Positions 44,803 to 53,183 of a stretch of DNA of 64,000 bases are shown one piece after another. The stretch is from Prostheceraeus crozeri (Eukaryota; Platyhelminthes; Polycladida; Euryleptidae): positions 85,096 through 149,095 of the forward strand of contig CAJQUW010003047.1 of NCBI GenBank assembly GCA_907163375.1, in the 5' to 3' direction. Under the pieces are notes generated by a model. It made no database searches, was not told the origin of the DNA, and saw only the letters and a program-made list of their open reading frames with translations. Every line of letters begins with the position of its first letter. The stretch's first letter is position 1. The position numbers were made by a program, and so were the translations under genes.

Positions 44803-46816
44803 TATATTTATTTCAGATATGTGAAAAATTCTCGATTCATACAAAATTTCGGAAATAGTGAGAAAGTCAACAAACTAAAGAAAATGCACATACATTTGAC
44901 ATAATGTTTGACATATACAATCCGGTTGTGTTGAAAGATTCGAGTAGCATTGACTACATGCTTTGAATTTCAACCCCATTTATACAAAAAATGCAGAAAG
45001 ATACGAAGGAAGTAAGCCGACGATGAGAGCCTATTGCTGGAACTTGAAAGCGTCCATTTCGCGTAGTTTCGGGGATAAGCGAGTAATTCAAATCATTGGG
45101 ATGATTCATTTTGTGAAAAGCAGACACAGCAAGATGTCGACGCCTCTCTTTCAATGTTGGAAAAAGTGAACACTCGCATTTATTGCCACAAATCATGCGA
45201 TGAACCCTTTTATTAATCCTTTCCAACTTCTCACAATTTTTTTTGTTGATACCAAAGAATAACTGACAATTGTATTCAAGTATTGTACGAATACAGCAGT
45301 AATAGATTTGGACAAGTTGATGAGCTTGTAGTACACCTCTAAGTCTTCTAATTACAAACAAGCGACGACTAGCACTTCTGCATACTTCATCAATGTGTAC
45401 GTCCCACTTAAGTGAATGTTGAAGACTAATACCGAGAACTTTAACAGAGCTGACTAAAGTTGGACAAGTCAGGTTTGAACGATTGTGTCCACCGATGACC
45501 ATCGACTTGGTTTTAGCTGCATTTAAAGCCAATCCATTAGATTCACACCACATTTTGGCATTATCAATTTCATCGCATATGACTTGATCAACATCGGAGA
45601 ATTTATTGCAAGGAACTAGCACTAAAAAGTCATCGGCATATTTTATGGTGGAGCTATTAGCTGTAGTGGAGAAGAAAGTTCCAACATGAGCAGCAAAGAT
45701 CAAAGGCCCGAAGATTGAGCCCTGTGGAACACCAGACTTGACTTTCACAAATGTGCTTCGATAAAAATTTTGTAGCATGACCTGCTGAAAGCGGTCTTGA
45801 AGAAAGTTGCAAATCCAGAGGAGGGCCATGCGAGGCAACCTAGCACATTGAAGTGTACGGAAAATGTGTTCGTGAGACAAGCGATCAAACGCCTTGCTTA
45901 AATCAAAGGATGTCAAAATAACTGACTGTACATCTTTTTGGTCTAATTGTTTTGTCACAAAATCTTGTAAACGAACATGTGCGTGCAGCGTAGAGGAACC
46001 TCTTCTTCCACTCTTGCTTGGCCAATCCAATGGCATATTTCAACTTTTTGCTGTAATGTTCAACGAGTGCCGTATTTCCACATGCATGAGCTTCAAAACG
46101 TTTGTTGAACATCAATTTCAAGCCGGGAGATACCCATGGTTGATCTTTGGACGTCAATTCAATGAGGGAAACGGGCAGTTGGTTCAAAGCCTGATCAATT
46201 TTATCATGAAAAAATTGACACTTGTCATCAAGGCATAGATCAGCGCGATACATATGATGCCACGGAATGGAATTTAAGAGGAAGAAAAGTTTATCCATAT
46301 TACTTTTGCGGAAATCATAGATCTTGAAAAATTCCACTGAATCACTTGTTCCATCACTCTGTGGTTTAAGGAACACTGTAGAATGGTCAGATCGAGAAAG
46401 TGCAGGTCCAACAGTAGGTGGCAAGTACAAGTCAACCAGAGAAGATTCAATAAAAATTTTGTCCAATATGGCAGCTTTCCTTGTAGGCGACGTGACAGTT
46501 TGACTTAACCCATAATCATTTGTTAGAAATGCACATGGGAAATGATTGAGATCACCAGCCACAATGATTCTGTAATTGCCAAAACTGTCAAGCAAGTCAT
46601 CGAAGAAGTCACACAGAAAAGATTTGATTGCTTCATAATCTGGAGATAGTAAATTTGGAGGGACGTAAAGGGCAAAAAGTAGCAATTTGTAGGCGACAAA
46701 TTTTAGACAAATTGCCTCGATGCAAGGTGGTAGATTGAGAGGAGATATGTCATGCACGGGCTTTATTGAGCTCTTGACAAAAACACAAACACACAAAAAC
46801 ACACAAACACACACAC
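44757..46816 (-). mobile_element. LINE with internal deletion, between arm modules
   Basis: The element separates arm pieces ending CCCTA (left) and starting CCTATTTTCC (right), so CCTA may be the target duplication. (GA)n marks one edge (44757-44801) and a CA-rich tract the other (46785-46816). Confidence 0.75.
44954..46760 (-). pseudogene. LINE endonuclease plus reverse transcriptase, fingers deleted
   Basis: The 5' portion (to about 46036) encodes the C-terminal half of an APE-type endonuclease (IVAGDLNHFP, LSRSDHSTVFL) and the following linker. The 3' portion, in another frame and ending at 44954, encodes reverse transcriptase palm and thumb (SFDLSKAFDRLSHE, GVPQGSIFGPLIF, KYADDFLVL). 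Fingers motifs expected between them are absent, so an internal deletion removed them, accompanied by a frame change. It is a different family from the neighbouring YVDD fragment. It is non-functional. Confidence 0.85.
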
Positions 46817-47338
46817 CTATTTTCCTGGGTTTAGAGAGAAAAATGGCAGGAAAACGTCAGAGCTGGAAAAAGTCAGGTTTTGGATGTTTTGGGATGAGAA
46901 AAGTCGTTTTTCGGCATGAAGGAGTGCTCGGATGGGAAAACGGAGGGCAAATTCGGACGTTTTGGTCAATTTTGGGTCTAGGAACTTCCTTCCAACTCAA
47001 TCGGAGTGAAAAAGTTCTGACCCCCCCCTGTAGAACGAGAGTTCCAACTTTGCTTCTAGAGATCGTAGAAAGTCGTGCAATAGCTCGTTTGAAAGCTAAG
47101 AGTACGACAAACTCAGTGGAAGACACGGCTTGTTCCTATATGCCTTTGTTTAGATGTGAGACGCCATTGAAAATTTGGGACATTGGCGAAAAAACGACAG
47201 AGTTAGAATTTTTACGAAAATCGCTGTAGAGGGTGAACCAAGCCTCGGACGGGAAAACAGAAACCAGATTTGGAATCAGCGTGCCATTTTACACCTGAAT
47301 GTATTTCATGCTGTGTCTCCGAAGTGAAAGGAAGAAGG

Positions 47339-47761
47339 ATGACAGATGCAGTAGAGTTTACGAATGAATTTTGTTCACTACGTTTTCATCGACAAAGTCT
47401 TCGTGGTGTGATTTGGGACTACATCATCTCATTTCATCATGAAAGGGCTGACTTAGAATTTGCTATCGCTAAAGGTTGCTTCGTTTTCCAACTGCTCATG
47501 GACAGTTTGATAAATAAAGATGTGAAAGGTCGATTAGTTGCAGAGATTGAATTTGAGAAAGTGACTGATAAACATGCAGGTGAACGTGTAGTGTTTCATT
47601 TTGCATCCTATTCTGCAGAGACGATACATGATCCAAAAGATTTCTATCAGCGACACATGGCGAAAATTGCATCTCGACTAGATTCATTTCAAGAGCATGG
47701 ATCCAACTTGGTCTTATGTCGCATAAAACACATTCATATTCAGCTCAATGTGCTAAACTAG
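47339..47761 (+). CDS. Paralogue family A, member 1
   Basis: Intact 140-residue intronless frame from the ATG at 47339. I do not recognise a known domain. Residues about 65-120 (LLMDSLINKDVKGRLVAEIE, then FASYSAETI and FYQRHMAKIASR) are clearly paralogous to the protein at 49955-50392 (LMESLQPQDVRGRLVAYIEL, FGSYCTEWI, FYGSHMEKIMER). The protein is mixed alpha/beta in appearance, without signal peptide or membrane segment. It starts just inside the left arm and opens the plus-strand gene cluster. A longer alternative start lies upstream in the arm repeat and is not credible. The duplication and intact frame suggest selection for the product. It may be a DNA- or host-factor-binding accessory protein; that is a guess. 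Confidence 0.65.
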   Translation: MTDAVEFTNEFCSLRFHRQSLRGVIWDYIISFHHERADLEFAIAKGCFVFQLLMDSLINKDVKGRLVAEIEFEKVTDKHAGERVVFHFASYSAETIHDPKDFYQRHMAKIASRLDSFQEHGSNLVLCRIKHIHIQLNVLN

Positions 47762-47792
47762 ATTTGACTACAAGATTTGGGAAAAGCAATCA

Positions 47793-47907
47793 TGAGTCAG
47801 TCGTCCGCGTACCTCCTTTTCCCTGCCGCAACGAAGTCAGGGGAGAAACGGAGGTCTCTGATTGGCTCTCATAGTGTCAAATGTGGATTCGGAGGAGACT
47901 ATAAAAG
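47793..47907 (+). promoter_or_regulatory. TATA promoter with TGAGTCA site
   Basis: TGAGTCA (47793-47799) lies about 100 bp upstream of TATAAAAG (47900-47907). The next gene starts at 48034. A C/T-rich stretch follows at the expected transcription start distance. Confidence 0.6.
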
Positions 47908-48033
47908 CAGACGTCTCCCCATTTCCTCCTCATTTCATTCTCTTGACTTGGAAAGCGTGTGTAACTTGCTCAAGCCATCCTCCGTCTCAATTTTGTCTGA
48001 TCAATCCTGTTTGCAAATTTACAAGTGAGTGTC

Positions 48034-48276
48034 ATGACGGTGTGGCCTAAACCTTACCAGCATTTTAGGAGAGAGACGCAGGAGAATGTGTGGCCGATGA
48101 TTGTACAAGCTTATTTTGTTGAACCATCACCATCACCACCACCACCACCACCTCCACCACTTAGACGCTTTACCTTTAAGTTTTTTAGGGAATTGAAACT
48201 TAATTCGGGTCCTAAGCCCAAGACATTTAATTTACTGGACGATGACGAAGACCTAGACTTTGGTGATAAGCTTTAA
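48034..48276 (+). CDS. Small proline-rich acidic-tailed protein
   Basis: Intact 80-residue frame from the ATG at 48034, about 127 bp after a TATA box. It has an aromatic/basic N-terminus (WPKPYQHFRRETQENVWP), a run of eight prolines, a basic FKFFRELKLNSG segment and a strongly acidic tail (DDDEDLDFGDKL). No family is recognised. The acid tail and proline linker are reminiscent of small transcription activators or nucleic-acid mimics, but nothing in the sequence proves a role. It precedes family B member 1 by 84 bp. Confidence 0.5.
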   Translation: MTVWPKPYQHFRRETQENVWPMIVQAYFVEPSPSPPPPPPPPLRRFTFKFFRELKLNSGPKPKTFNLLDDDEDLDFGDKL

Positions 48277-48360
48277 ATCATGTGAACGCCCCAAAAGGTC
48301 CTCTTAAGGGCCACCTCATATGTCACTGCTAAGCTAACAATTTTCTTTTCTCTGATGATC

Positions 48361-49083
48361 ATGAATGTACTTAGTGGTATTTTTTCGGTACAGACTGCCA
48401 TGGCCATGAATCCTACTCCAACTGCAGCATCACTGAATCCTCAACATCTCGAGCTGTGGAATCCGAAAATTTAAAAGGTAATTCACTGCTATCCTACCTA
48501 CAAACAACAAGTGCGCTACAACGGTGTTCGACTCTATCTTCAAACGCCGGCGGTATACTTACCAAAAGTGGATACGCAAGTAAATCGTTGCGGTCAAAAC
48601 CTGAGTATCCCTATTGATAATTGGTTGCGTCTGCAGCTTGACATTTTAGAAGACGTTGTGAGGCAATAGGCTCTTATTCCTACTGAACTATTACAGTTGT
48701 GGCCAGAAAAGAAAACTTCTTATTGTAAACCATTGTATCGCGGCACTCGCTGCTATATTTTGCAAAGCCAGTATTGTAATGTCACTTCAGGAGTGACAGT
48801 TGAACAGTCAGTTGAAACAGAATTGTCATCGCTAGGTGCAGGCTTTTATTCCTTTCATATTGAGGTGCCTGCTGTTGATGTGGGTCCTCATCAGTCTGAC
48901 GGTAATTTGATTTCTCTCAATTTGCGCATTGCTCAAATTCATCATCAACCTGAGTTAACAGGTCTTGATTACATTGAGAAAGTCATTGATTCTTGTGTCA
49001 AAGAGTGTCAAGAACCTGTCACCAAACCTAAACGTCGTCGCGCATCAAAGAAAGATGGTGTTACCACCAAAGAGAAATCTTAA
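48361..49083 (+). pseudogene. Paralogue family B, member 1, two in-frame stops
   Basis: A 240-codon frame from the ATG at 48361, interrupted by TAA at 48472-48474 and TAG at 48667-48669 but never shifted. The conserved core is GVRLYLQTP, then LSIPIDNWLRLQLDILE, then YRGTRCYIL and GAGFYSFHIEVPAVD. The C-terminus is basic (KPKRRRASKK), a likely nuclear signal. It is paralogous to 50769-51357, where the same core reads VCVPLDYWTRLQFNTFE and YMYVH and GKGFYSFEIKI. The fold is unknown; a beta-rich nucleic-acid-binding protein such as a single-strand DNA-binding protein would fit the replicon context. It overlaps the RING-like gene at its 3' end in another frame. The stops suggest decay, or readthrough. 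Confidence 0.6.
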
Positions 49084-49222
49084 GTATTGTAATCAGTTAG
49101 TATGTAGTGAATGTGGAAAACGCGGTCTTGCGCGTTATGTTCAAATAAAACATTGTAATCATGTTGTATGTATCTTTTGTTATGTAAAGGACAGACATCC
49201 TGCTCAATGTATTATCTTGTAA
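49055..49222 (+). CDS. RING-like zinc microprotein
   Basis: A 55-residue frame from the ATG at 49055, overlapping the end of the preceding gene in a different frame. It has CSEC, then a 14-residue loop, then CNHVVCIFC (C-x-H-x2-C-x2-C), and a last cysteine. This is the first part of a RING C3HC4 pattern, with the final cysteine pair incomplete. RING proteins are ubiquitin E3 ligases and are common viral tools against host restriction. The short length leaves no room for a substrate domain. It might instead be a zinc-ribbon cofactor. Confidence 0.5.
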   Translation: MVLPPKRNLKYCNQLVCSECGKRGLARYVQIKHCNHVVCIFCYVKDRHPAQCIIL

Positions 49223-49277
49223 TGAAGTCTTTTTGATATTGTAGCTTGTCATCTTCATAGACAGTGAGTGAACACCC

Positions 49278-49808
49278 ATGCAGGAGTTGAGTGCTATTGC
49301 AATGAGGGAAAGTGATCAAACTCTTGTTAGTGTATATCATAGATTTGCCTACTGTCCTCCACACAAAGACGAATGGTCACGACGTCATGTGCATGGACAT
49401 GATCCTTCTATTTTGATTCATATTGGATTTGTAAATGAAACGTATTTGATAAGTGATTTCAAACGGTGGCTGTCAGGTTTTCATATTGTTAAAATATTAG
49501 GAAATGATTCTGAACGAGAAGCAGCAATACTTCAGTTGCACATTGATATCTTATATTTACCATGTTGGATAGATCATGTAAGACAAGACTATCATATGCA
49601 TTGTGGTCAAAAGAAGTTTAGAGATGAAATGATTTTTGACATGGCTGTATGTTTCGGTGAGAGACATCACCTTTACAGACCACCATCCCATTGTAATACT
49701 AGAAATAAAGCCACCTACATTGCAAAACTCTCTTCACGCTGGCACTGTAGTCTCTATGACGTTTATGAACTGTATCTATATTATTGTCAAGAGCATGGGT
49801 ATATGTAA
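49278..49808 (+). CDS. Unrecognised His/Cys/Trp-rich protein
   Basis: Intact 176-residue frame from the ATG at 49278, 55 bp after the RING-like gene. It is rich in histidine, cysteine, tyrosine and tryptophan. Clusters are YCPPHKDEWSRRHVHGHD (about 25-42), LYLPCWIDHVRQDYHMHCGQ (about 92-111) and CFGERHHLYRPPSHCNTRN. The pattern suggests metal binding, perhaps two zinc sites. I know no family with it. It lies between the RING-like gene and family A member 2 on the same strand. An internal TTG-initiated frame at 49636 is a shadow. Confidence 0.6.
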   Translation: MQELSAIAMRESDQTLVSVYHRFAYCPPHKDEWSRRHVHGHDPSILIHIGFVNETYLISDFKRWLSGFHIVKILGNDSEREAAILQLHIDILYLPCWIDHVRQDYHMHCGQKKFRDEMIFDMAVCFGERHHLYRPPSHCNTRNKATYIAKLSSRWHCSLYDVYELYLYYCQEHGYM

Positions 49809-49954
49809 AACATGTTTTTACTCCTTGTGAATGAGTGATGATCATTTTATGAAGTGTATTCTGTACTTGTAAATTTTGTCTGGTGTTGAATAAACTTACA
49901 GTGGAACATGATTGTTATTTCTGTTTTATTCATAGTGGAAGTCATTGAAGCAAT

Positions 49955-50392
49955 ATGAAATCTATAGTCACAACGTTTATGATGGCGCATCGTGCACTAA
50001 GTAACCACATGTGTCATTTGACACTTGATCAACAAGGATTGGATGGATTTTTACAAGATTGGAAACTTACATTTAAAATGAAGATGAATGATATGAAAGT
50101 AGTGCTAACTGAAGGCCTCAAAACATTGATGGAGAGTTTACAACCTCAAGATGTAAGGGGTAGACTCGTTGCTTATATAGAGTTGAAAGATTTGCAAAAA
50201 CCACTTCGTTTTGGATCTTATTGCACAGAATGGATTACTCTTAGTGATCAATTTTATGGTAGCCATATGGAGAAAATTATGGAGAGAATAGAAGAGACGT
50301 TGGAAGGAAATGCGTACGTTGTCAAACATGTCATGATTCAACCGAGTGTGTTTACATCCACGACTTTGTTTGATGCGCGACACATTGTGTAG
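49955..50392 (+). CDS. Paralogue family A, member 2
   Basis: Intact 145-residue frame from the ATG at 49955. It is paralogous to 47339-47761 over most of its length: the LMESLQPQDVRGRLVAYIEL core, an RFGSYCTEW segment and FYGSHMEKIMERIEE, each in the same order and spacing. The N-terminal ~45 residues diverge. Members of both duplicated families (A1, B1, then A2, B2) follow the same order. This points to an ancient block duplication. A possible AATAAA-type signal (TGCAATAAAG) lies just after the stop near 50395. No function is known. Confidence 0.65.
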   Translation: MKSIVTTFMMAHRALSNHMCHLTLDQQGLDGFLQDWKLTFKMKMNDMKVVLTEGLKTLMESLQPQDVRGRLVAYIELKDLQKPLRFGSYCTEWITLSDQFYGSHMEKIMERIEETLEGNAYVVKHVMIQPSVFTSTTLFDARHIV

Positions 50393-50446
50393 ATGCAATA
50401 AAGATTTCTTTTCACTGAGTATTTTGTAATGGTGTATAGAGCAATA

Positions 50447-50633
50447 TGAGTCATTGCGCTTTGTTAGATAAATGCGCCTTTGTTCGAGAAAAGGGGCGTA
50501 TCGCAACATGAGTCATTGCGCTTTGTGCATTACCATCAGGCTCTTTGTCAGATAAATGAATGCGTCTTTGTTCGCTAGAAGGGGTGTGTCACTAAAGTCT
50601 TTGTGAGGACTAGAACGACTTTGTGTATAAATA
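50447..50633 (+). promoter_or_regulatory. Promoter with 7 CTTTGT, 2 TGAGTCA and TATAAATA
   Basis: CTTTGT occurs at 50459, 50478, 50521, 50543, 50566, 50599 and 50619, all in one orientation. TGAGTCA occurs at 50447 and 50509, and TATAAATA at 50626-50633. ATGAGTCATTGCGCTTTGT is duplicated exactly. CTTTGT is the core of SOX and TCF/LEF HMG-box sites; TGAGTCA is the AP-1 bZIP site. It drives family B member 2. Confidence 0.65.
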
Positions 50634-50768
50634 GGAAAGGTTTCCACCCACGCAGTCAAAAGTTCACGTGTGATAACTGTTTGTCATGTAACAAAGACAG
50701 GGAAAACGTGAAAAGGGAAACGCATGTGATTGGAGCTAGGTCTGGTTATAAAACGGACGACTGAGCTC

Positions 50769-51357
50769 ATGGCAATCATTTCCGTCTTTGCGCTAACCAT
50801 GCAGTTGCTCAAAGCCATCAACTCCTCTGCTCTCGAAATGGGTGCACTGAACTCCCTTACTATAGCATCGGGTAAAAATGCTTTCAATCAAAAGATAACT
50901 CATCATGGAGAAGTCGTGACCATAAAAACTCCAAGTCATCAGATAGATTATCTAAAGGTTATGTCAACAAAGTATGGACTGGCCGTGTGTGTGCCGTTAG
51001 ACTATTGGACACGGTTACAATTCAATACATTTGAAACATTCCTGAAAGAAAATCTCACCATTCCCAAAGAAATTGTTCGACACAATGGGAAGCGGCCACA
51101 AGTTCCCATCATGGAAAGACGATACATGTATGTTCATATGGATAGACACTGTCTCATTATCCATGAAAAGGAGGGCATCGAATTCGACTTACTCAATTGC
51201 AAACCGCCCCCCATTTAGGGAAAAGGATTCTACTCTTTCGAAATTAAAATTCAAACCATCTACATGGCAGGGACGGAAAGTTGTTTACGTTGAATCCCTA
51301 TCTTGTCTCCATAACCTTTAAAAATGATGTCCATGTTGATGATGATCAACTACAGTA
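50769..51357 (+). pseudogene. Paralogue family B, member 2, stop plus frameshift
   Basis: From the ATG at 50769 the frame runs to a TAG at 51216-51218 after the CKPPPI segment. The same frame continues with GKGFYSFEIKIQTIYMAG, homologous to GAGFYSFHIEVPAVD in member 1. A second break, a frameshift near 51278, is needed to reach the last homologous stretch (NPYLVSITFKNDVHVDD). The conserved VCVPLDYWTRLQFN core and P-rich YMYVH strand are intact. Start at 50769 is chosen because it is the first ATG 143 bp after the TATA box; upstream in-frame sequence lacks one. Probably decayed. Confidence 0.6.
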
Positions 51358-51514
51358 ACACTCTCCACACACTGAGAACGCACCATTGGTCTTTATGAGA
51401 CCACGGCCTAACGGCCACCGTATCAAGAAAGAAAATGTACACTCACCATGCCACACATGAACATGACTCTCTCCTTCTTTCTTAGGCATACCCTTCTTCA
51501 CTCAGGTTTGAATC

Positions 51515-51862
51515 ATGTGGAAATTATCAGCATGCCTCTATGTATCATGGAAAAGTCAATGTGTTACATTTCATGATACGAAACGTCAACTTCAGATAAC
51601 TCTAGAACGCTTTCAACTACGAAGGTGACATCGCGCTATCCTATCCAATTCTTGCCATGTCATTAACGTAGGAGACGGCATTGTATTTATTCGCATTCAA
51701 GAGATGATTCTACATAATGATCACTGCTACATCGTGATTCCAAAACCCTCATGGGAAAAGTATAAAAGGATAGTTCACTTAACCCTCATGTCATTTGTGA
51801 GTCATGCTCCCCATCCGCATCATCAACGCTATGCGCGAAATGAATCTGAGAAGAGACATTGA
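51515..51862 (+). pseudogene. Small unrecognised frame upstream of the TBP-like gene
   Basis: A 115-codon frame from the ATG at 51515 with one in-frame TGA near 51626. It reads TFHDTKRQLQITLERFQLRR, then IVFIRIQEMILHNDHCYIVI and PKPSWEKYKRIV. The IP-x3-W spacing faintly recalls the family B core, so a third diverged copy is possible. Its 3' part overlaps the TATA box and start of the TBP-like gene. Weakly supported. Confidence 0.3.
51761..51769 (+). promoter_or_regulatory. TATA box of the TBP-like gene
   Basis: TATAAAAGG lies 35 bp upstream of the TBP-like ATG (51804). TGAGTCA overlaps that ATG (51798-51804). The mRNA leader would be very short. Confidence 0.6.
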
Positions 51863-52342
51863 TTTAGAACAGTTGCATACCCATCTTACCGATTTAGTAT
51901 ATCATCGTGGTCGTCCGCAAATGTTGGTCATTCGCATGAGCAACGGTCGAAATCTTCAAATCTTTCGCTGCGGCAAAATCCAAGTCCTAGGAAACCTTTC
52001 TCATTTCGTGCTGCAGTCCATGTGTTACGAAGTCGTCAAGAAAATGCGAACACTCATGCCTCATCTCCGCCTCAGTCCCCTGACATTGAAGAATATAGTA
52101 GTGTCTGTTCAATTGAAGATGTTAGTGAATCTAGCCAACATTAAAACCAGTAATCATTGTATATTTCATGAAACTGAACTCTTTCCTGCTGCTTTGATTC
52201 GGAAGTGGCATCCTGTACATATTGCAGTGTTTCGCAACGACATTGTATCATGACTGGTTTACGTGATATCAGTAAAGTAGCTGACATTGTTAAATTTTTA
52301 ATGCGTTATATGTATGAGTCACAGTTAATAGAATCGTGTTAA
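51804..52342 (+). pseudogene. Diverged TATA-binding-protein-like protein
   Basis: The 149-residue frame 51804-52253 plus about 30 residues in the next frame (52250-52342) cover both repeats of a TBP core. Repeat 1 has IDLEQLHTHL, then RPQMLVIRM and LQIFRCGKIQVLG, paralleling TBP's IMRI and IFSSGKM. Repeat 2 has LTLKNIVVSVQLK, ETELFPAALIRKW and IAVFRNDIV, paralleling NIV, ELFPGLIYRM and IFVSGKIV. The final helix lies in the shifted frame. Three of the four DNA-intercalating phenylalanines seem kept (in IFRCGK, LFPAAL and VFRND); the fourth position is proline/glutamine. TBP bends TATA DNA and recruits TFIIB and polymerase II. Total length (about 180) matches the core domain. The break is a TCATGA where stop and a new ATG overlap, so it may be an indel or a two-part gene. 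Confidence 0.75.
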
Positions 52343-52361
52343 TCACATGATGCGTTTTGAA

Positions 52362-52491
52362 TGAGTCATCGCAATGAATTATCGCCCACACACGTGTCGG
52401 TGAAAAGGTTGAACAAGACTGATTAGATTCTTATCTAACTGACTGGCGCTTTACCACTTCATGAGTCAAAGCTATTTATAGACATGAGTCA
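52362..52491 (+). promoter_or_regulatory. Three TGAGTCA sites around a TATTTATA
   Basis: TGAGTCA at 52362, 52462 and 52485; TATTTATA at 52473-52480 lies between the last two. No coding frame follows within 600 bp. This may be an orphan promoter, a non-coding RNA start or the relic of a lost gene. Confidence 0.45.
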
Positions 52492-52539
52492 GCAAAGTGG
52501 TTGATGTTTTCTAAGCCGAAGAAATTGTCATGATGCTAC

Positions 52540-52830
52540 ATTCATTGGTGAGGATGATAACTTACAAACTCTGACATGGTTATGACTTCATTTATACTTT
52601 ACCTATCTTGCAAACTCTGAAATGATTCTAGCATTAATTCAAACTTTACAATCAACTTTATTTCTAACTTTACAAACGTCAACTTTATTTTTAACTTTAC
52701 AAACAGTGAAGTGATTCTGACTTCATTTATATTTCACCTATCTTACAAACGGCGACATGGTTATAACTTTATTTCTAACTTTACAATCATCAACTTTATT
52801 TCTAACCTTACCCATCATACAAAATGATCA
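52540..52830 (+). repeat. Diverged tandem AACTTTA-rich repeats
   Basis: Words such as CTTACAAAC(T/G), AACTTTATTTCTAACTTTAC and GACTTCATTTATA recur about ten times. They form higher-order copies of roughly 150-190 bp. Non-coding; it separates the plus-strand cluster from the convergent polymerase. Further right, AACAAAG occurs three times at 52965-53035. Confidence 0.65.
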
Positions 52831-53183
52831 AAACTTTAACTTTTGTCTATTGAATGAGAATCCCATCTTTATGTCAAAAGAAAAACGAGACAGTCTGTAC
52901 ATGATATGTTATTGAATGAAAGATATTTCATCACAGTCACGCATAGTTAATACTGATGGTAGCAGAAAACAAAGTTTTTATGGCTCACATCACCGGAGAA
53001 AACAAAGTTACTCATGTGCAGGGGCAAAACAAAGTCAGGAAAACCAGTTGATATGAAAGTCATGATATGAAGTGATCAGGAGTTGGACGCATGTTACAAG
53101 GCACTCACTCACAACTCCCCATAGAAAACGCCATGGAGTGAAAAAGCAAAACATCAACCACAACAGAGAGGAAGCATTCATCA

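Larger units (their letters stand above)
43293..47288 (+). repeat. Left inverted arm of tandem modules, with two nested LINEs
   Basis: Net homologous pieces are 43293-43397, 44680-44757 and 46817-47288. They align in order with the reverse complement of 57676-58270. Diverged modules repeat internally: TCCAACTTTG...CTAGAGAT(C/G)GTAGAAAGTC appears twice per arm, and GGCAGGAAAACGTCAGAG-type starts recur. Confidence 0.75.

Noticed and set aside
46720-47229. 169-codon frame over the left arm
   Set aside because: It crosses a LINE edge, a CA-rich tract and repeat modules; no domain.
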